A stretch of 16,249 nucleotides of DNA. Source: Tannerella sp. GTDB taxonomy: Bacteria; Bacteroidota; Bacteroidia; Bacteroidales; Tannerellaceae. How positions within the stretch are numbered: position 1 is the stretch's first letter; each line of letters begins with the position of its first letter. The DNA is taken from the NCBI GenBank assembly GCA_031259505.1, contig JAIRLL010000171.1:1-16249 (forward strand), written 5' to 3'. Positions 1 to 8,064 of this stretch are shown here, in pieces. The notes beneath the pieces are model-generated. The model ran no database searches, was not told the origin of the DNA, and was given only the letters and a program-made list of their open reading frames with translations. A program made the translations under genes and the position numbers.

Positions 1-14
1 TTATATCTTATTTA

Positions 15-72
15 TTTCGCATCCCTTAATCCCGAAGACAACACGCTTCATTCAACCTTAAGGGGTGCGAAA
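15..72. repeat. Long inverted repeat downstream of glpF (possible terminator)
   Basis: Arms TTTCGCATCCCTTAA (15-29) and TTAAGGGGTGCGAAA (58-72) are complementary at 14 of 15 positions, the exception being a possible G-T pair, with a 28-base spacer that itself contains a small GAAG/CTTC stem. It lies just past the glpF stop, so on the minus strand it could act as the 3' hairpin of the glpDKF transcript. The downstream tract (ATAAATAAG) is AT-rich but is not a clean U-run, so a repeat or insertion-element end is also possible. Confidence 0.55.
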
Positions 73-91
73 CAAACAGGATATGACGCGC

Positions 92-787
92 TCAGTGCAC
101 GCCAAGATAAAGCCATCCAGCCGCCAGTGCGCCGCATACCGGCGCTGCGACGGGCAGCCATGCATAGCGCCAGTTGCTGTCCCGTTTCCCCTTGATGGGA
201 AGAAGGGAATGTATGATTCTCGGTCCCAGGTCGCGTGCGGGATTGATGGCATATCCTGTCGTGCCGCCCAGCGCCATGCCGATGGCGACAATCAGAATCG
301 CAACGGGATACGGCCCTTCCATCTTCGAACCGCCTACCATCAATATGCCGAATACCAGTACAAACGTCCCGATAAATTCGCTCATGAAATTGGAGAAAAG
401 ATGCGGAATAGCAGGGCCGGTTGCGAATACGCCCAGCTTGGCATCTGCATTCTCTTCAGCATCGAAATGAGGTTTGTACATCAGATATACCAGACATGCA
501 CCCGTCATCGCCCCAAGCATTTGAGCGACAACATAACCGGCAATGTTACCCTTGAAGGCGCCGACAGTAGCCAGCCCGAGCGTCAGCGCCGGATTCAGGT
601 GCGCTCCCGAATAGGGCGCCGCAATAAACGCGCCGACAAACACGGCAAAACCCCATCCGAACGTTACCACTATCCACCCCGACCGGTTGCCGAGTGTCTT
701 TTTCAGCGATACATTCGCGCAGACGCCTTCGCCCAAAAGAATCAGGATGGCCGTCCCGATAAACTCAAATAAAACATCATGGCTCAC
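92..787 (-). CDS. glpF: Glycerol uptake facilitator, aquaporin (MIP) family
   Basis: Inner-membrane channel for glycerol entry. The protein has the MIP hallmarks: an N-terminal helix with the EFIGTAILILLGEG pattern, the first NPA box (HLNPALTLG) and the second box as NPARDLGPR, where the Asp after NPAR is typical of aquaglyceroporins rather than water-only channels. Six hydrophobic segments are visible in about 231 residues, slightly short of E. coli GlpF (281). No ATG is in frame at the front. A TTG lies at 799 and a GTG at 787. I prefer the GTG because it gives MSHDVLFEFIGT, which matches the usual start of the family. It is the last gene of the glpD-glpK-glpF operon, 25 bases after glpK. 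Confidence 0.93.
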   Translation of the reverse strand: MSHDVLFEFIGTAILILLGEGVCANVSLKKTLGNRSGWIVVTFGWGFAVFVGAFIAAPYSGAHLNPALTLGLATVGAFKGNIAGYVVAQMLGAMTGACLVYLMYKPHFDAEENADAKLGVFATGPAIPHLFSNFMSEFIGTFVLVFGILMVGGSKMEGPYPVAILIVAIGMALGGTTGYAINPARDLGPRIIHSLLPIKGKRDSNWRYAWLPVAAPVCGALAAGWLYLGVH

Positions 788-812
788 AGATAATAACAAT
801 TATAATTAACAC

Positions 813-2303
813 TCAGGATTTTATCCATGCCTGCGCTCTGTATACGGCATCCGCCCATTTCCGTTTGGCGCAATGCGAATCGAATGCCGGATCAGGCTCA
901 AATGCTGTTTCGGCATGCCACTGCTTACGGATCTCGTCTACATCCGGCCAGAAACCGACGGCCAGACCTGCCATGTAAGCGGCGCCCAGTGCGGTTGTTT
1001 CTACTGTTTGCGGGCGTATCACCGTTTTCCCCAGCACATTGGACTGGAACTGCATGAGCAGGTTATTTTTCGACGCGCCGCCGTCTACCCGCAATTCTTT
1101 CAGGCCGATGCCTGAATCCAGAATCATGGCGTTTACCACATCCATTGTCTGATAGGCAATGCCTTCCAGGGCTGCGCGTGCGACATGCGCGTCGGTTGTG
1201 CCGCGCGTGAGGCCGACGATTGTGCCGCGTGCATACTGATCCCAGTACGGTGCGCCCAGTCCTGTCAGTGCAGGAACAAAATAAACGCCTCCGTTATCGT
1301 CCACCTGCGTGGCCAGGGTCTCGATTTCCGAAGACGAGCGGATGATTTTCAGGCCGTCGCGCAGCCACTGCACGATGGCGCCTGCCACGAAGATGCTGCC
1401 TTCCAGCGCGTATGAAGTCACGCCGTTGAGTCGCCACGCGATGGTGCTCACCAGATTGTTTTTTGAAACAACTGGCTGCCCGCCCGTATGCATCAGGATG
1501 AAACAGCCTGTGCCGTAAGTGTTTTTCACCATTCCCGGCTCAATGCACATCTGTCCGAAAAGCGCAGCCTGCTGGTCGCCGACTATTCCGGCAATGGGGA
1601 CGTGCGAAGCGAACAGGGTAGTCGCCGTATGTCCGTACACCTCGGACGACGCCTTCACCTCGGGCAGCATATTTGCCGGTATGTCAAACAGTTGAAGCAA
1701 TTCATCATCCCATTCCTGCGTACATATATTATACAGCATGGTACGCGAAGCGTTGGAAACGTCCGTCACGTGCACTTTGCCCTTCGTCAGTTGCCAGACG
1801 AGCCACGTATCTACCGTGCCGAAAGCCAGTTCACCCTTTTCGGCTTTTGCACGCGCTCCTTCCGCATTGTCGAGTATCCACTTGATTTTTGTTGCGCTGA
1901 AATAGGCGTCGACGATTAACCCCGTCTTTTGACGGATAAGCGGGAGCAATCCTCTCGATTTAAGGCAGTCGCAATATTCGGCGGTACGCCTGTCCTGCCA
2001 GACGATGGCATTGTAGAGCGGCTTGCCGGTCGTCCGGTCCCACACGATGGTTGTTTCTCTTTGATTGGTAATGCCAATGGCAGCTACGTTTGTTCCGCTG
2101 ATGCCGATTTTGGTGATTGCTTCGGCTGCTACGGCAGCCTGCGACGACCATATCTCATAAGGATCGTGCTCTACCCAGCCGTCGTGCGGAAATATCTGCG
2201 CAAACTCCTTTTGCGCAACCGAACAGGCCTCGCCCTTGCTGTTGAACACAATTGCCCGTGAACTGGTCGTCCCTGCGTCGAAAGATAAAATGTATTTTTC
2301 CAT
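813..2303 (-). CDS. glpK: Glycerol kinase
   Basis: Phosphorylates glycerol with ATP to sn-glycerol 3-phosphate in the cytoplasm, trapping what GlpF admits. FGGY-family sugar kinase of 496 residues (E. coli about 502). Visible motifs are the N-terminal phosphate-binding [10 protein letters not shown], the substrate segment with NQRETT and [18 protein letters not shown], and the C-terminal signature around [12 protein letters not shown] and DGGASKNN. The GGTR loop used by the E. coli enzyme for fructose-1,6-bisphosphate inhibition is not seen just before [10 protein letters not shown], so that control is probably absent (inference). It starts at an ATG, has 36 bases between it and glpD, and is probably co-transcribed from the glpD promoter. 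Confidence 0.97.
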   Translation of the reverse strand: MEKYILSFDAGTTSSRAIVFNSKGEACSVAQKEFAQIFPHDGWVEHDPYEIWSSQAAVAAEAITKIGISGTNVAAIGITNQRETTIVWDRTTGKPLYNAIVWQDRRTAEYCDCLKSRGLLPLIRQKTGLIVDAYFSATKIKWILDNAEGARAKAEKGELAFGTVDTWLVWQLTKGKVHVTDVSNASRTMLYNICTQEWDDELLQLFDIPANMLPEVKASSEVYGHTATTLFASHVPIAGIVGDQQAALFGQMCIEPGMVKNTYGTGCFILMHTGGQPVVSKNNLVSTIAWRLNGVTSYALEGSIFVAGAIVQWLRDGLKIIRSSSEIETLATQVDDNGGVYFVPALTGLGAPYWDQYARGTIVGLTRGTTDAHVARAALEGIAYQTMDVVNAMILDSGIGLKELRVDGGASKNNLLMQFQSNVLGKTVIRPQTVETTALGAAYMAGLAVGFWPDVDEIRKQWHAETAFEPDPAFDSHCAKRKWADAVYRAQAWIKS

Positions 2304-2339
2304 ATACCGGCGTTTTTCAATATGTTTGTTTTATTATTA

Positions 2340-3917
2340 TTATTCCCAATTCAGACAATATGCTTTTGCGACTGCCGTAAACTCCTCTACCTGAACTGCT
2401 TCCCATGCCGCGTCGCGACCAAGTTCCTTTGCCATCAAGGAAGCCACTTTCGGCGCAGATTCGATGGCCGCCTTTGCATCCAGAAACAACAGCCGAAGTC
2501 TGCGAGCCAGCACGTCTTCGACCGTAAAAGCCATCTCCTCGCGTACAGCCCATACGACTTCTACGCCTGTATAGTCGTAGCGCGGATGGAGTTTTGCAGC
2601 CCAGTCGGCTTTTCCATGCTGCAAAAATAGCATCTTTTCATAATCCGAGCCATAAACATAGCTGAAAGATTTGTGGTTTTCCGTTTTTTTATATCCGTGG
2701 ATGCGTAACTGCTTCGTCGTGCATTTCCTGCGCGGCAAGCCTGCAACGACAATTGCGCGATCTATAACATTTTCTGCCATAAGGCGATATGTTGTCCATT
2801 TCCCGCCTGTGACTGTGATCAAACTGCTGTCGGAAACGAATATTTTGTGGCTGCGGGAGATTTCTTTTGTTTTTTCCCCGTTCGAATTTTTTTTCGGCGC
2901 AGCCAGAGGTCTTAGTCCTGCAAAGACGGAAAGCACGTCTTCACGCCCGGGTTGTTTCGTCAGGTAGCGTCCGGCTGTGCGCAGGATAAAATCTATCTCT
3001 TCGTCCAGCGCCTGCGGTTCGAGTACGGATTCATTCATTGGCGTGTCGGTTGTGCCCAAAATGACTTTTCCGTGCCAGGGGACGCCAAACAACACGCGCC
3101 CGTCGCTTGTTTTGGGAATCATGATGGCCGTATCGCCGCCAAGAAATGACTTGTCCAGCACTAAATGAACTCCCTGACTGGGACGTACGATATTATTGTT
3201 TTCACGGATATCCATTTTCAGCAAATCGTCTACGAAAATCCCTGTTGCGTTGATTACCGCTTTTGCCCGGAGATGATGTGTCCGGTCGCCAAAAATATCG
3301 TAGATATCCGCGCCTGAAATTTTCCCCGATTCATCTTTGGTCAATCCAGTCACTTTCACATAGTTGGCACAGACAGCCCCCTGTTCTGCCGCGGTCTGTA
3401 GGAGATTGATTGCCAGGCGAGAGTCATCGAACTGTCCGTCGTGATACACTACGCCGCCTCTCAGACCTCCGGTTTCAATCCTCGGAATTTCGCTTCTCAC
3501 CTGTTTGCGGCTCATCGGCGCCGAACGCCCGAATGTGAATCCTGTGGCAAGAATGTCATACAGCGTCAGCCCCAGTGTATAAAACGGTTTTTCCCACCAG
3601 CGATAACTTCCTATAATAAATCGCTGATCTTTAACTATATGAGGCGCGTTTTCCCGCAACAGGCCGCGTTCGCGCAACGCCTCGACAACCAGCCCGACAT
3701 CTCCCTGAGCCAGATAACGGACACCGCCGTGTACCAGTTTCGTACTTCGGCTCGAAGTGCCTTTCGTAAAGTCCGACTGTTCGAGCAATGCCACCTTGAA
3801 ACCTCTTGAGGCGGCATCCAGCGCTGCGCCAAGTCCTGTTGCGCCGCCTCCAACGACAACAACGTCCCATATTACAGACGAATCGCTCAGTTGAGCTATG
3901 CTTTGACTGCGTTTCAT
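2340..3917 (-). CDS. glpD: FAD-dependent glycerol-3-phosphate dehydrogenase
   Basis: Oxidises sn-glycerol 3-phosphate to dihydroxyacetone phosphate and passes electrons to the quinone pool as a peripheral membrane flavoprotein. The N-terminus carries the FAD Rossmann motif VVVGGGATGLGAALDAASRG, followed by SSRSTKLVHGGVRYL, typical of GlpD/GlpA. The C-terminal third has the WTTYRLMAENVIDRA and EEMAFTVEDVLARR blocks of the family. The open frame reaches back to 4001, but a promoter -7 box at 3946-3953 lies inside that extension, so translation must start at the ATG at 3917 or 3923. The one at 3917 has AAAGA eight bases upstream and gives 525 residues. It is the first gene of the operon. Divergent glpR and the tandem repeats at 3982-4025 suggest repression by GlpR. 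Confidence 0.95.
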   Translation of the reverse strand: MKRSQSIAQLSDSSVIWDVVVVGGGATGLGAALDAASRGFKVALLEQSDFTKGTSSRSTKLVHGGVRYLAQGDVGLVVEALRERGLLRENAPHIVKDQRFIIGSYRWWEKPFYTLGLTLYDILATGFTFGRSAPMSRKQVRSEIPRIETGGLRGGVVYHDGQFDDSRLAINLLQTAAEQGAVCANYVKVTGLTKDESGKISGADIYDIFGDRTHHLRAKAVINATGIFVDDLLKMDIRENNNIVRPSQGVHLVLDKSFLGGDTAIMIPKTSDGRVLFGVPWHGKVILGTTDTPMNESVLEPQALDEEIDFILRTAGRYLTKQPGREDVLSVFAGLRPLAAPKKNSNGEKTKEISRSHKIFVSDSSLITVTGGKWTTYRLMAENVIDRAIVVAGLPRRKCTTKQLRIHGYKKTENHKSFSYVYGSDYEKMLFLQHGKADWAAKLHPRYDYTGVEVVWAVREEMAFTVEDVLARRLRLLFLDAKAAIESAPKVASLMAKELGRDAAWEAVQVEEFTAVAKAYCLNWE

Positions 3918-3945
3918 AATCATAATCTTTATGTAAATCTTCGCG

Positions 3946-3977
3946 CAAAGATAAACACATGATTTCGCAAAAACAAA
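3946..3977 (-). promoter_or_regulatory. Bacteroides-type promoter of glpDKF
   Basis: Reading the minus strand: TTTG (3977-3974), 20 bases, TATCTTTG (3953-3946). This is an exact match to the TTTG/TAnnTTTG consensus. The predicted transcription start near 3940 leaves a leader of about 20 bases before the glpD ATG. Confidence 0.75.
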
Positions 3978-3981
3978 TGTT

Positions 3982-4025
3982 TTCGAAACTTTATAATGCA
4001 CAATTCGAAACTTTTTATCGCATAA
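3982..4025. promoter_or_regulatory. Tandem 22-bp repeats, candidate GlpR operator
   Basis: Two adjacent 22-bp units (3982-4003 and 4004-4025) agree at 18 of 22 positions, and both begin TTCGAAACTTT. A third partial match, TGTCGAAAT, lies at 4046-4054. The period of about two helical turns would put two bound proteins on the same face. The repeats abut the -33 element of the glpD promoter and lie between the two divergent genes. The TTCG/CGAA core resembles half-sites of the E. coli GlpR operator. Binding by GlpR is inference. Confidence 0.55.
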
Positions 4026-4137
4026 TCAAAAGCAGAAACAACCCCTGTCGAAATATCTCAAAAGCTCCGGAACGGATTTTTTTTCTGTATGCAGGATTTT
4101 TCCTGTTCGGGAATGATTATTATTGAGGATTTTTGCA

Positions 4138-4145
4138 TAAGTTTG
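4138..4145 (+). promoter_or_regulatory. -7 box of the glpR promoter
   Basis: TAAGTTTG fits TAnnTTTG exactly and sits 22 bases before the glpR ATG. No good TTTG is found at the usual -33 spacing, so the promoter may be weak or need an activator. Confidence 0.5.
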
Positions 4146-4167
4146 TCAGGTCAAAGAAAACATAATT

Positions 4168-4932
4168 ATGGCCAACATTGCGGAACGACAGAAATTGATT
4201 CTTGAACGCTTAAGACAGCAGGGATTTGTAAAAGTGAGCGACCTGAGCCGCGAATTGAACGCTTCGGAAGTAACTATCCGTAAAGACTTGAAATTCTTTG
4301 AAGAAAAGAAACTTTTACAGCGCAGTCACGGGAGCGCCAGCGCCCTCACGTCCATCATTTCGGACAGGCATATCGACGTAAAGGAAAAGATGCAGACCGA
4401 AGAAAAAATACGTATAGCAAAGGCTGCCAACAAATTGCTTGAACCGAACGATAAAATTATCATTGCGTCGGGAACGACATTGCTGGCATTTGCCAGTGCG
4501 ATTGATATTCATGCCCAAATTACGGTCATCACCTCTTCGGTCAGAGTATCGTTGACATTATGTTATAACCCTTATATAGAGATAGTTCAATTGGGAGGAA
4601 TCATCCGCAAAAATTCCGTATCTGTCATCGGGCATTATGCGGAAAACATGCTGGAGACCTTGTCGTGCAACAAACTGTTTATCGGAGTCGACGGCATTGA
4701 TCCGGATTACGGTCTGACGACAAGCGACATGAATGAGGCGCACATTAACCGCCAAATGATTGCCGCCGCACAGAAGATTATCGTTCTGACCGATTCGTCC
4801 AAATTCGACAAGCGCGGGTTCTGCAAAATTTGCAGCTTGGACAACATCCATCACATCATCACCGACACGAATGCTCCCGCTCACATTATCAAGGTGATTC
4901 GGGAACGGAATATTGAAGTGACGCTGGTATGA
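4168..4932 (+). CDS. glpR: DeoR-family transcriptional regulator, probable glycerol regulon repressor
   Basis: The 254-residue length is typical of DeoR/GlpR regulators. Residues about 6-57 form the N-terminal winged helix-turn-helix (RQKLILERLRQQGFVKVSDL, then ASEVTIRKDLKFFEEKKLL, then RSHGSA). The remainder is the sugar-phosphate sensor domain with IIASGTTLLAF, VITSS, QLGGIIR, NKLFIGVDGID, GLTTSDMNEA and VLTDSSKFDKRGF. Divergence from glpDKF and the repeats between them point to control of glycerol use, probably with glycerol 3-phosphate as inducer. DeoR proteins for other sugars look alike, so the exact effector is inferred from context. The start is the only ATG that gives the normal N-terminus. 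The leader is short. Confidence 0.88.
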   Translation: MANIAERQKLILERLRQQGFVKVSDLSRELNASEVTIRKDLKFFEEKKLLQRSHGSASALTSIISDRHIDVKEKMQTEEKIRIAKAANKLLEPNDKIIIASGTTLLAFASAIDIHAQITVITSSVRVSLTLCYNPYIEIVQLGGIIRKNSVSVIGHYAENMLETLSCNKLFIGVDGIDPDYGLTTSDMNEAHINRQMIAAAQKIIVLTDSSKFDKRGFCKICSLDNIHHIITDTNAPAHIIKVIRERNIEVTLV

Positions 4933-5031
4933 CGCTGCAGATAATGCGTCTGCAGTTAGGAGAAGAATTTGCCCGTGTTTTTTGCCGAAACCGTATGAGA
5001 AAGACAAAAAAGAACGAATAATATCTTAGCA

Positions 5032-5100
5032 GAATTTGGAAGTAAAAGTTCGCCGGATCTGGAAGCAAAATCGCGCCAAATTCGGAAATAATATATAAAC
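5032..5100. repeat. Three tandem 23-bp repeats, possible IS21-type terminal sequence
   Basis: Units at 5032-5054, 5055-5077 and 5078-5100 share the pattern ATYTGGAAGYAAAA followed by a CG-rich spacer ending in CGCC. The third unit is degenerate (AAATTCGGAAATAATA). Arrays of short repeats like these occur at the ends of IS21-family elements as transposase-binding sites. No istA/istB-like frame is present here, so this could be a solitary remnant end. The assignment is inference. Confidence 0.45.
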
Positions 5101-5158
5101 TGTTTAAAATTTCCCACAGTCATTACTCGTTATTTATTTTGCATCTAAGGGATGGAAA

Positions 5159-5184
5159 AGCGATTTGGCCCTATCGTTTTTTTT
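5159..5184 (+). terminator. Intrinsic terminator downstream of glpR
   Basis: The stem is AGCGAT/ATCGTT (5159-5164 with 5173-5178, one G-T pair) with an 8-base loop TTGGCCCT, and the T-run continues to 5184 (eight Ts in all). It is correctly oriented for a rightward transcript and lies about 230 bases past the glpR stop. Confidence 0.55.
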
Positions 5185-5324
5185 AACTGTATGTGAGTGA
5201 AGTGGATCTGGAAAATGCAGGCGAACCGTCTTCCTGCTTTCGGATACGTAACTGCTATAAAACTGATGGGAGCCCGACATCACGTCGTTCTCCCACCATT
5301 CAACAATGCTTTCTATAAGGGACA

Positions 5325-5372
5325 ACCCTGGGAGGGTCATCTATACAGGGCAACCGGTCATTAACCCTGTAT
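5325..5372. repeat. Paired inverted repeats with CCCTG cores
   Basis: ACCCT-GGG-AGGGT (5325-5337) is followed by a perfect 8-bp pair ATACAGGG (5343-5350) and CCCTGTAT (5365-5372) with a 14-base loop. No T-run follows, so termination is unlikely. A protein-binding site or an insertion-element end is possible. Confidence 0.4.
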
Positions 5373-5526
5373 GCGTTATACAATTTAAATAATGTAACTC
5401 TTCATCATATTACCCTACTAATTTCTCTGCAATATTACGATGTTTTTTCGAACCGGAAAACCTTATTATTTCAAAATAATTAAAACAAACGTTATATCGG
5501 AAGAAATGAAATGATTATCAAAGTAA

Positions 5527-5567
5527 AATGCCTCCCTGATTTTATATGATTCTACCCGGAAGGCATT
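5527..5567. repeat. Inverted repeat, possible bidirectional terminator
   Basis: AATGCCTCC (5527-5535) pairs with GGAAGGCATT (5558-5567), leaving one bulged base and a 22-base loop. On the plus strand a T5 run follows about a dozen bases later. On the minus strand the downstream sequence is T-rich. Its place between convergent glpR and ispG suits a terminator, but the loop is long. Confidence 0.3.
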
Positions 5568-5707
5568 GATATGTGTTGTTTTTATGAACATTTTCAGGTA
5601 AAAAGCGGTGTCTGTTCACTGAAAAAATCAGATTCTATCGAAAAAATAGTTTAGTCGCAAAAATAGTAATACGAAAAAAAACGGTTTAAGGCGAAAAATC
5701 GTGCAAA

Positions 5708-5724
5708 GAAGAAGGTTTTTCTTC
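5708..5724 (-). terminator. Short hairpin over the ispG stop codon
   Basis: On the minus strand GAAGAA and TTCTTC form a 6-bp stem around AAACC at the end of ispG, followed by a T-rich stretch (CTTTG, then ATTTTTCG). It is a weak terminator candidate for the rpoN/gcvH-purE-ispG transcript. Confidence 0.25.
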
Positions 5725-7561
5725 ATTTTTCGGGCAGCCGGCTTTCATTCTCCTTTATGAGAAATATTAATTGCTCGACGGCTTCGGCTTCGGGTATGTT
5801 TTTACGGATACATTCCCGGCCTTTGTAGAGGCTGATGCGTCCAAGTCCTGCGCCGACGTAGCCGTAATCGGCATCTGCCATTTCGCCCGGGCCGTTGACG
5901 ATACACCCCATAATGGCGATTTTCAGTCCTTTCAAGTGCGAGGTGGCGGCTTTTACGCGAGCGATGGTCGTCTTCAGGTCATAAAGCGTGCGGCCGCAAC
6001 CCGGACAGGAGATGTACTCGGTTTTACTGATGCGCGCACGCGCAGCCTGCAGGATGGCAAACATGTAACGCTCTATTGCTGTTGCCTCCAAGGCATCGTC
6101 GCACAGGAAGATGCCGTTGCCGATGCCGTCTGTCAGCGCTGCACCGAAATCGGCGGCGGCTTTCAACTGGAGACTTTCGGGGTCAGCCTCGCGGTAATCC
6201 AGACGGAGGATGACGGGCGCATCGCAGTCTGCTTCCTTCAGGCGGAGTATCAATGCGCGCATTTCGGCGACGGGGTTGAGATGCCGGCTGTTGAAGACCA
6301 CGACCGTCGTTTTGTCTCGCCTGAGCAGATCAAGCATGTCTGAATCAATATTTCGGTATTCCAATTCGATAAATTTCATGGAGGCCTGACATTTTTCTAT
6401 TTTTGCGGCATCCTTTGCGTAGAAATACGGAAATGTGTCCGGCCGGCTGTCAAAACAGTCCGCGTCGACAAGCAACGGGGCGACGGGACGAACGGACGTG
6501 TCCGGCCTGTTCAGCCCGACGTATATAAAATCAGGCGGCGTGCCGGCTACCGGAACGGCAATTTCGCCGGAGTGGCGGCAAGAGACGACCACCGGATGGT
6601 TGTGTCCTCCAATTCCCTGAACGGCGCGCGTCTCGCGGTGACAGTCCGCATCGGGGGCGCAGGCGCCGGGCGCATCGACCGGCTCGTGATTTTCGCGCGT
6701 CAGGATGTAGTCGACTAATTTGCGGGCGACGGGTATTTCGGCTTCGGGCGGTTCGCTCAGCGACACGCGGATGGTGTCGCCAATACCGTCGGCAAGCAGC
6801 GTACCGATGCCGACGGCGCTTTTGATGCGTCCGTCTTCGCTGTCGCCCGCTTCGGTTACGCCCAGATGCAGAGGATAATGCATGTCTTCCGCATCCATCG
6901 TCCGCACCAGCAGGCGTACGGTACGTATCATCACTGCCGTATTCGACGCCTTGACGGAAATCACCACATCGTCGAAATGCATCTCTCTGCAAATGTGCAG
7001 AAATTCCATGCACGAAGCAACCATGCCTTCGGGCGTATCGCCGTAGCGGCTCATGATGCGGTCTGACAGCGAACCGTGGTTTACGCCGATACGGATGGCT
7101 GTCCCGTGCGTGCGGCAAAGTTGCAGGAAAGGGATGAAACGTTCGCGGATTTTTGCGATTTCATTTTCATATTCCGCATCGGTACAGTCGATTTGGCGAA
7201 ACGTTCTGGCTTTGTCGACATAATTGCCCGGATTGATGCGGACTTTTTCGACGTTTGCGGCAGCCGAATCGGCAGCCCGGGGGTTGAAATGAATATCTGC
7301 TACCAGGGGCGTATCGTAGCCTTTACTGCGCAACGCTTCCCGGATGATACCCAGATTGCGGGCTTCGCGTTCGCCCTGTGCCGTGAAACGGACATAGTCG
7401 GCTCCCGCTTCAATGATGCGGATGGCCTGGGCTACTGCCGCTTCCGTATTCATAGTCGAGACGTCGGCCATCGACTGGATACGGATGGGATGCCGTCCGC
7501 CCAGAGGTGTGCCGCCGATATGCACTTCTGTCGACCGCCGGCGCTGATAACGGATATTCAA
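5723..7561 (-). CDS. ispG: 4-hydroxy-3-methylbut-2-enyl diphosphate synthase (flavodoxin/ferredoxin), long form
   Basis: Penultimate step of the non-mevalonate (MEP) isoprenoid pathway, a 4Fe-4S enzyme that converts MEcPP to HMBPP in the cytosol. The N-terminal TIM barrel begins RRRSTEVHIGGTPLGG and has PIRIQSM, ADIHFNPRAAD, KVRINPGNY and IRIGVNHGSLSDRI. The cluster domain at the C-terminus has CPGCGRT (about C519 and C522) and GCIVNGPGEMADADYGYVG (about C553 and E560), so all ligands are present. At 612 residues it is the long form of Bacteroidetes, Chlamydia and plants, with a central insert absent from E. coli IspG (372). The start codon is TTG at 7561. An in-frame TAA lies three codons upstream and the next ATG is inside conserved sequence. 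The TTG overlaps the purE stop (TTGA), implying translational coupling. Confidence 0.96.
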   Translation of the reverse strand: MNIRYQRRRSTEVHIGGTPLGGRHPIRIQSMADVSTMNTEAAVAQAIRIIEAGADYVRFTAQGEREARNLGIIREALRSKGYDTPLVADIHFNPRAADSAAANVEKVRINPGNYVDKARTFRQIDCTDAEYENEIAKIRERFIPFLQLCRTHGTAIRIGVNHGSLSDRIMSRYGDTPEGMVASCMEFLHICREMHFDDVVISVKASNTAVMIRTVRLLVRTMDAEDMHYPLHLGVTEAGDSEDGRIKSAVGIGTLLADGIGDTIRVSLSEPPEAEIPVARKLVDYILTRENHEPVDAPGACAPDADCHRETRAVQGIGGHNHPVVVSCRHSGEIAVPVAGTPPDFIYVGLNRPDTSVRPVAPLLVDADCFDSRPDTFPYFYAKDAAKIEKCQASMKFIELEYRNIDSDMLDLLRRDKTTVVVFNSRHLNPVAEMRALILRLKEADCDAPVILRLDYREADPESLQLKAAADFGAALTDGIGNGIFLCDDALEATAIERYMFAILQAARARISKTEYISCPGCGRTLYDLKTTIARVKAATSHLKGLKIAIMGCIVNGPGEMADADYGYVGAGLGRISLYKGRECIRKNIPEAEAVEQLIFLIKENESRLPEK

Positions 7562-8064
7562 CTGGTCTTATATTTGAAAGTCACTTTTGCCAGTTCTTTG
7601 CCGGCGTCGATTATCTTTTTCTTCAGGTTTTTCCTATAGATGTCCAGGCGTTCCTGGAGCGTTTCGTCGCTGAGCGCCAGCATTTGTACGGAGAGGATAG
7701 CGGCGTTCAGGGCGCCGTTGATGCCGACGGTGGCCACGGGTACGCCCGGAGGCATCTGCACGGTGGCGAGCAGGGCGTCCATGCCGTCGAGCGTCGAGTT
7801 GACGGGGACGCCGACGACGGGCAGCGTCGTCATGGAGGCAATCACTCCGCCGAGATGCGCCGCCATTCCCGCCGCGGCAATAATCACCTTGATGCCACGG
7901 CCTTTGGCGCCTTTGGCAAACTGCTCGACTTCTTCGGGTGTGCGGTGTGCCGAGAGAGCGTTCATTTCGAACGGTATCTCCATCTCGTCCAGAAAACGGG
8001 CTGCTTTTTCCATCACGGGAAGGTCGGACATGCTTCCCATGACAATGCTGACGATGGGTGTCAT
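7558..8064 (-). CDS. purE: N5-carboxyaminoimidazole ribonucleotide mutase (PurE class I)
   Basis: Converts N5-CAIR to CAIR in de novo purine synthesis. The 168 residues have the compact single-domain PurE fold signature: [14 protein letters not shown] near the N-terminus, the active-site ALSAHRTPE around residue 40, [18 protein letters not shown] in the middle and the PVVGVPV strand. The open frame extends back to 8400, but that part is read within gcvH. The ATG at 8064 fits the family start and overlaps the gcvH stop by ATGA. The class I enzyme works with PurK, which is not in this window. It lies in a tight gcvH-purE-ispG operon. Confidence 0.96.
   Translation of the reverse strand: MTPIVSIVMGSMSDLPVMEKAARFLDEMEIPFEMNALSAHRTPEEVEQFAKGAKGRGIKVIIAAAGMAAHLGGVIASMTTLPVVGVPVNSTLDGMDALLATVQMPPGVPVATVGINGALNAAILSVQMLALSDETLQERLDIYRKNLKKKIIDAGKELAKVTFKYKTS

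Larger units (their letters stand above)
4933..5722. other. Repeat-rich region without a convincing gene
   Basis: About 790 bases lie between the convergent glpR and ispG. They hold three 23-bp tandem repeats (5032-5100), an intrinsic terminator (5159-5184), inverted repeats at 5325-5337, 5343-5372 and 5527-5567, and a short hairpin over the ispG stop. A 68-codon open frame on the minus strand (5134-5340) has no recognisable product and overlaps the terminator, so I do not call it a gene. The density of repeats suggests a scar of past insertion events. Confidence 0.5.

Noticed and set aside
65..772. 235-codon open frame on the plus strand over glpF
   Set aside because: Shadow of glpF, which has both NPA boxes and the membrane helices.
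3918..4001. Longer glpD start at 4001
   Set aside because: The extension contains the exact -7 promoter box and part of the divergent regulatory region, and is not part of the GlpD family.
5134..5340. 68-codon open frame on the minus strand
   Set aside because: No recognisable family, no promoter seen, and it overlaps a terminator and a repeat. The sequence looks somewhat protein-like, so a decayed gene is not excluded.
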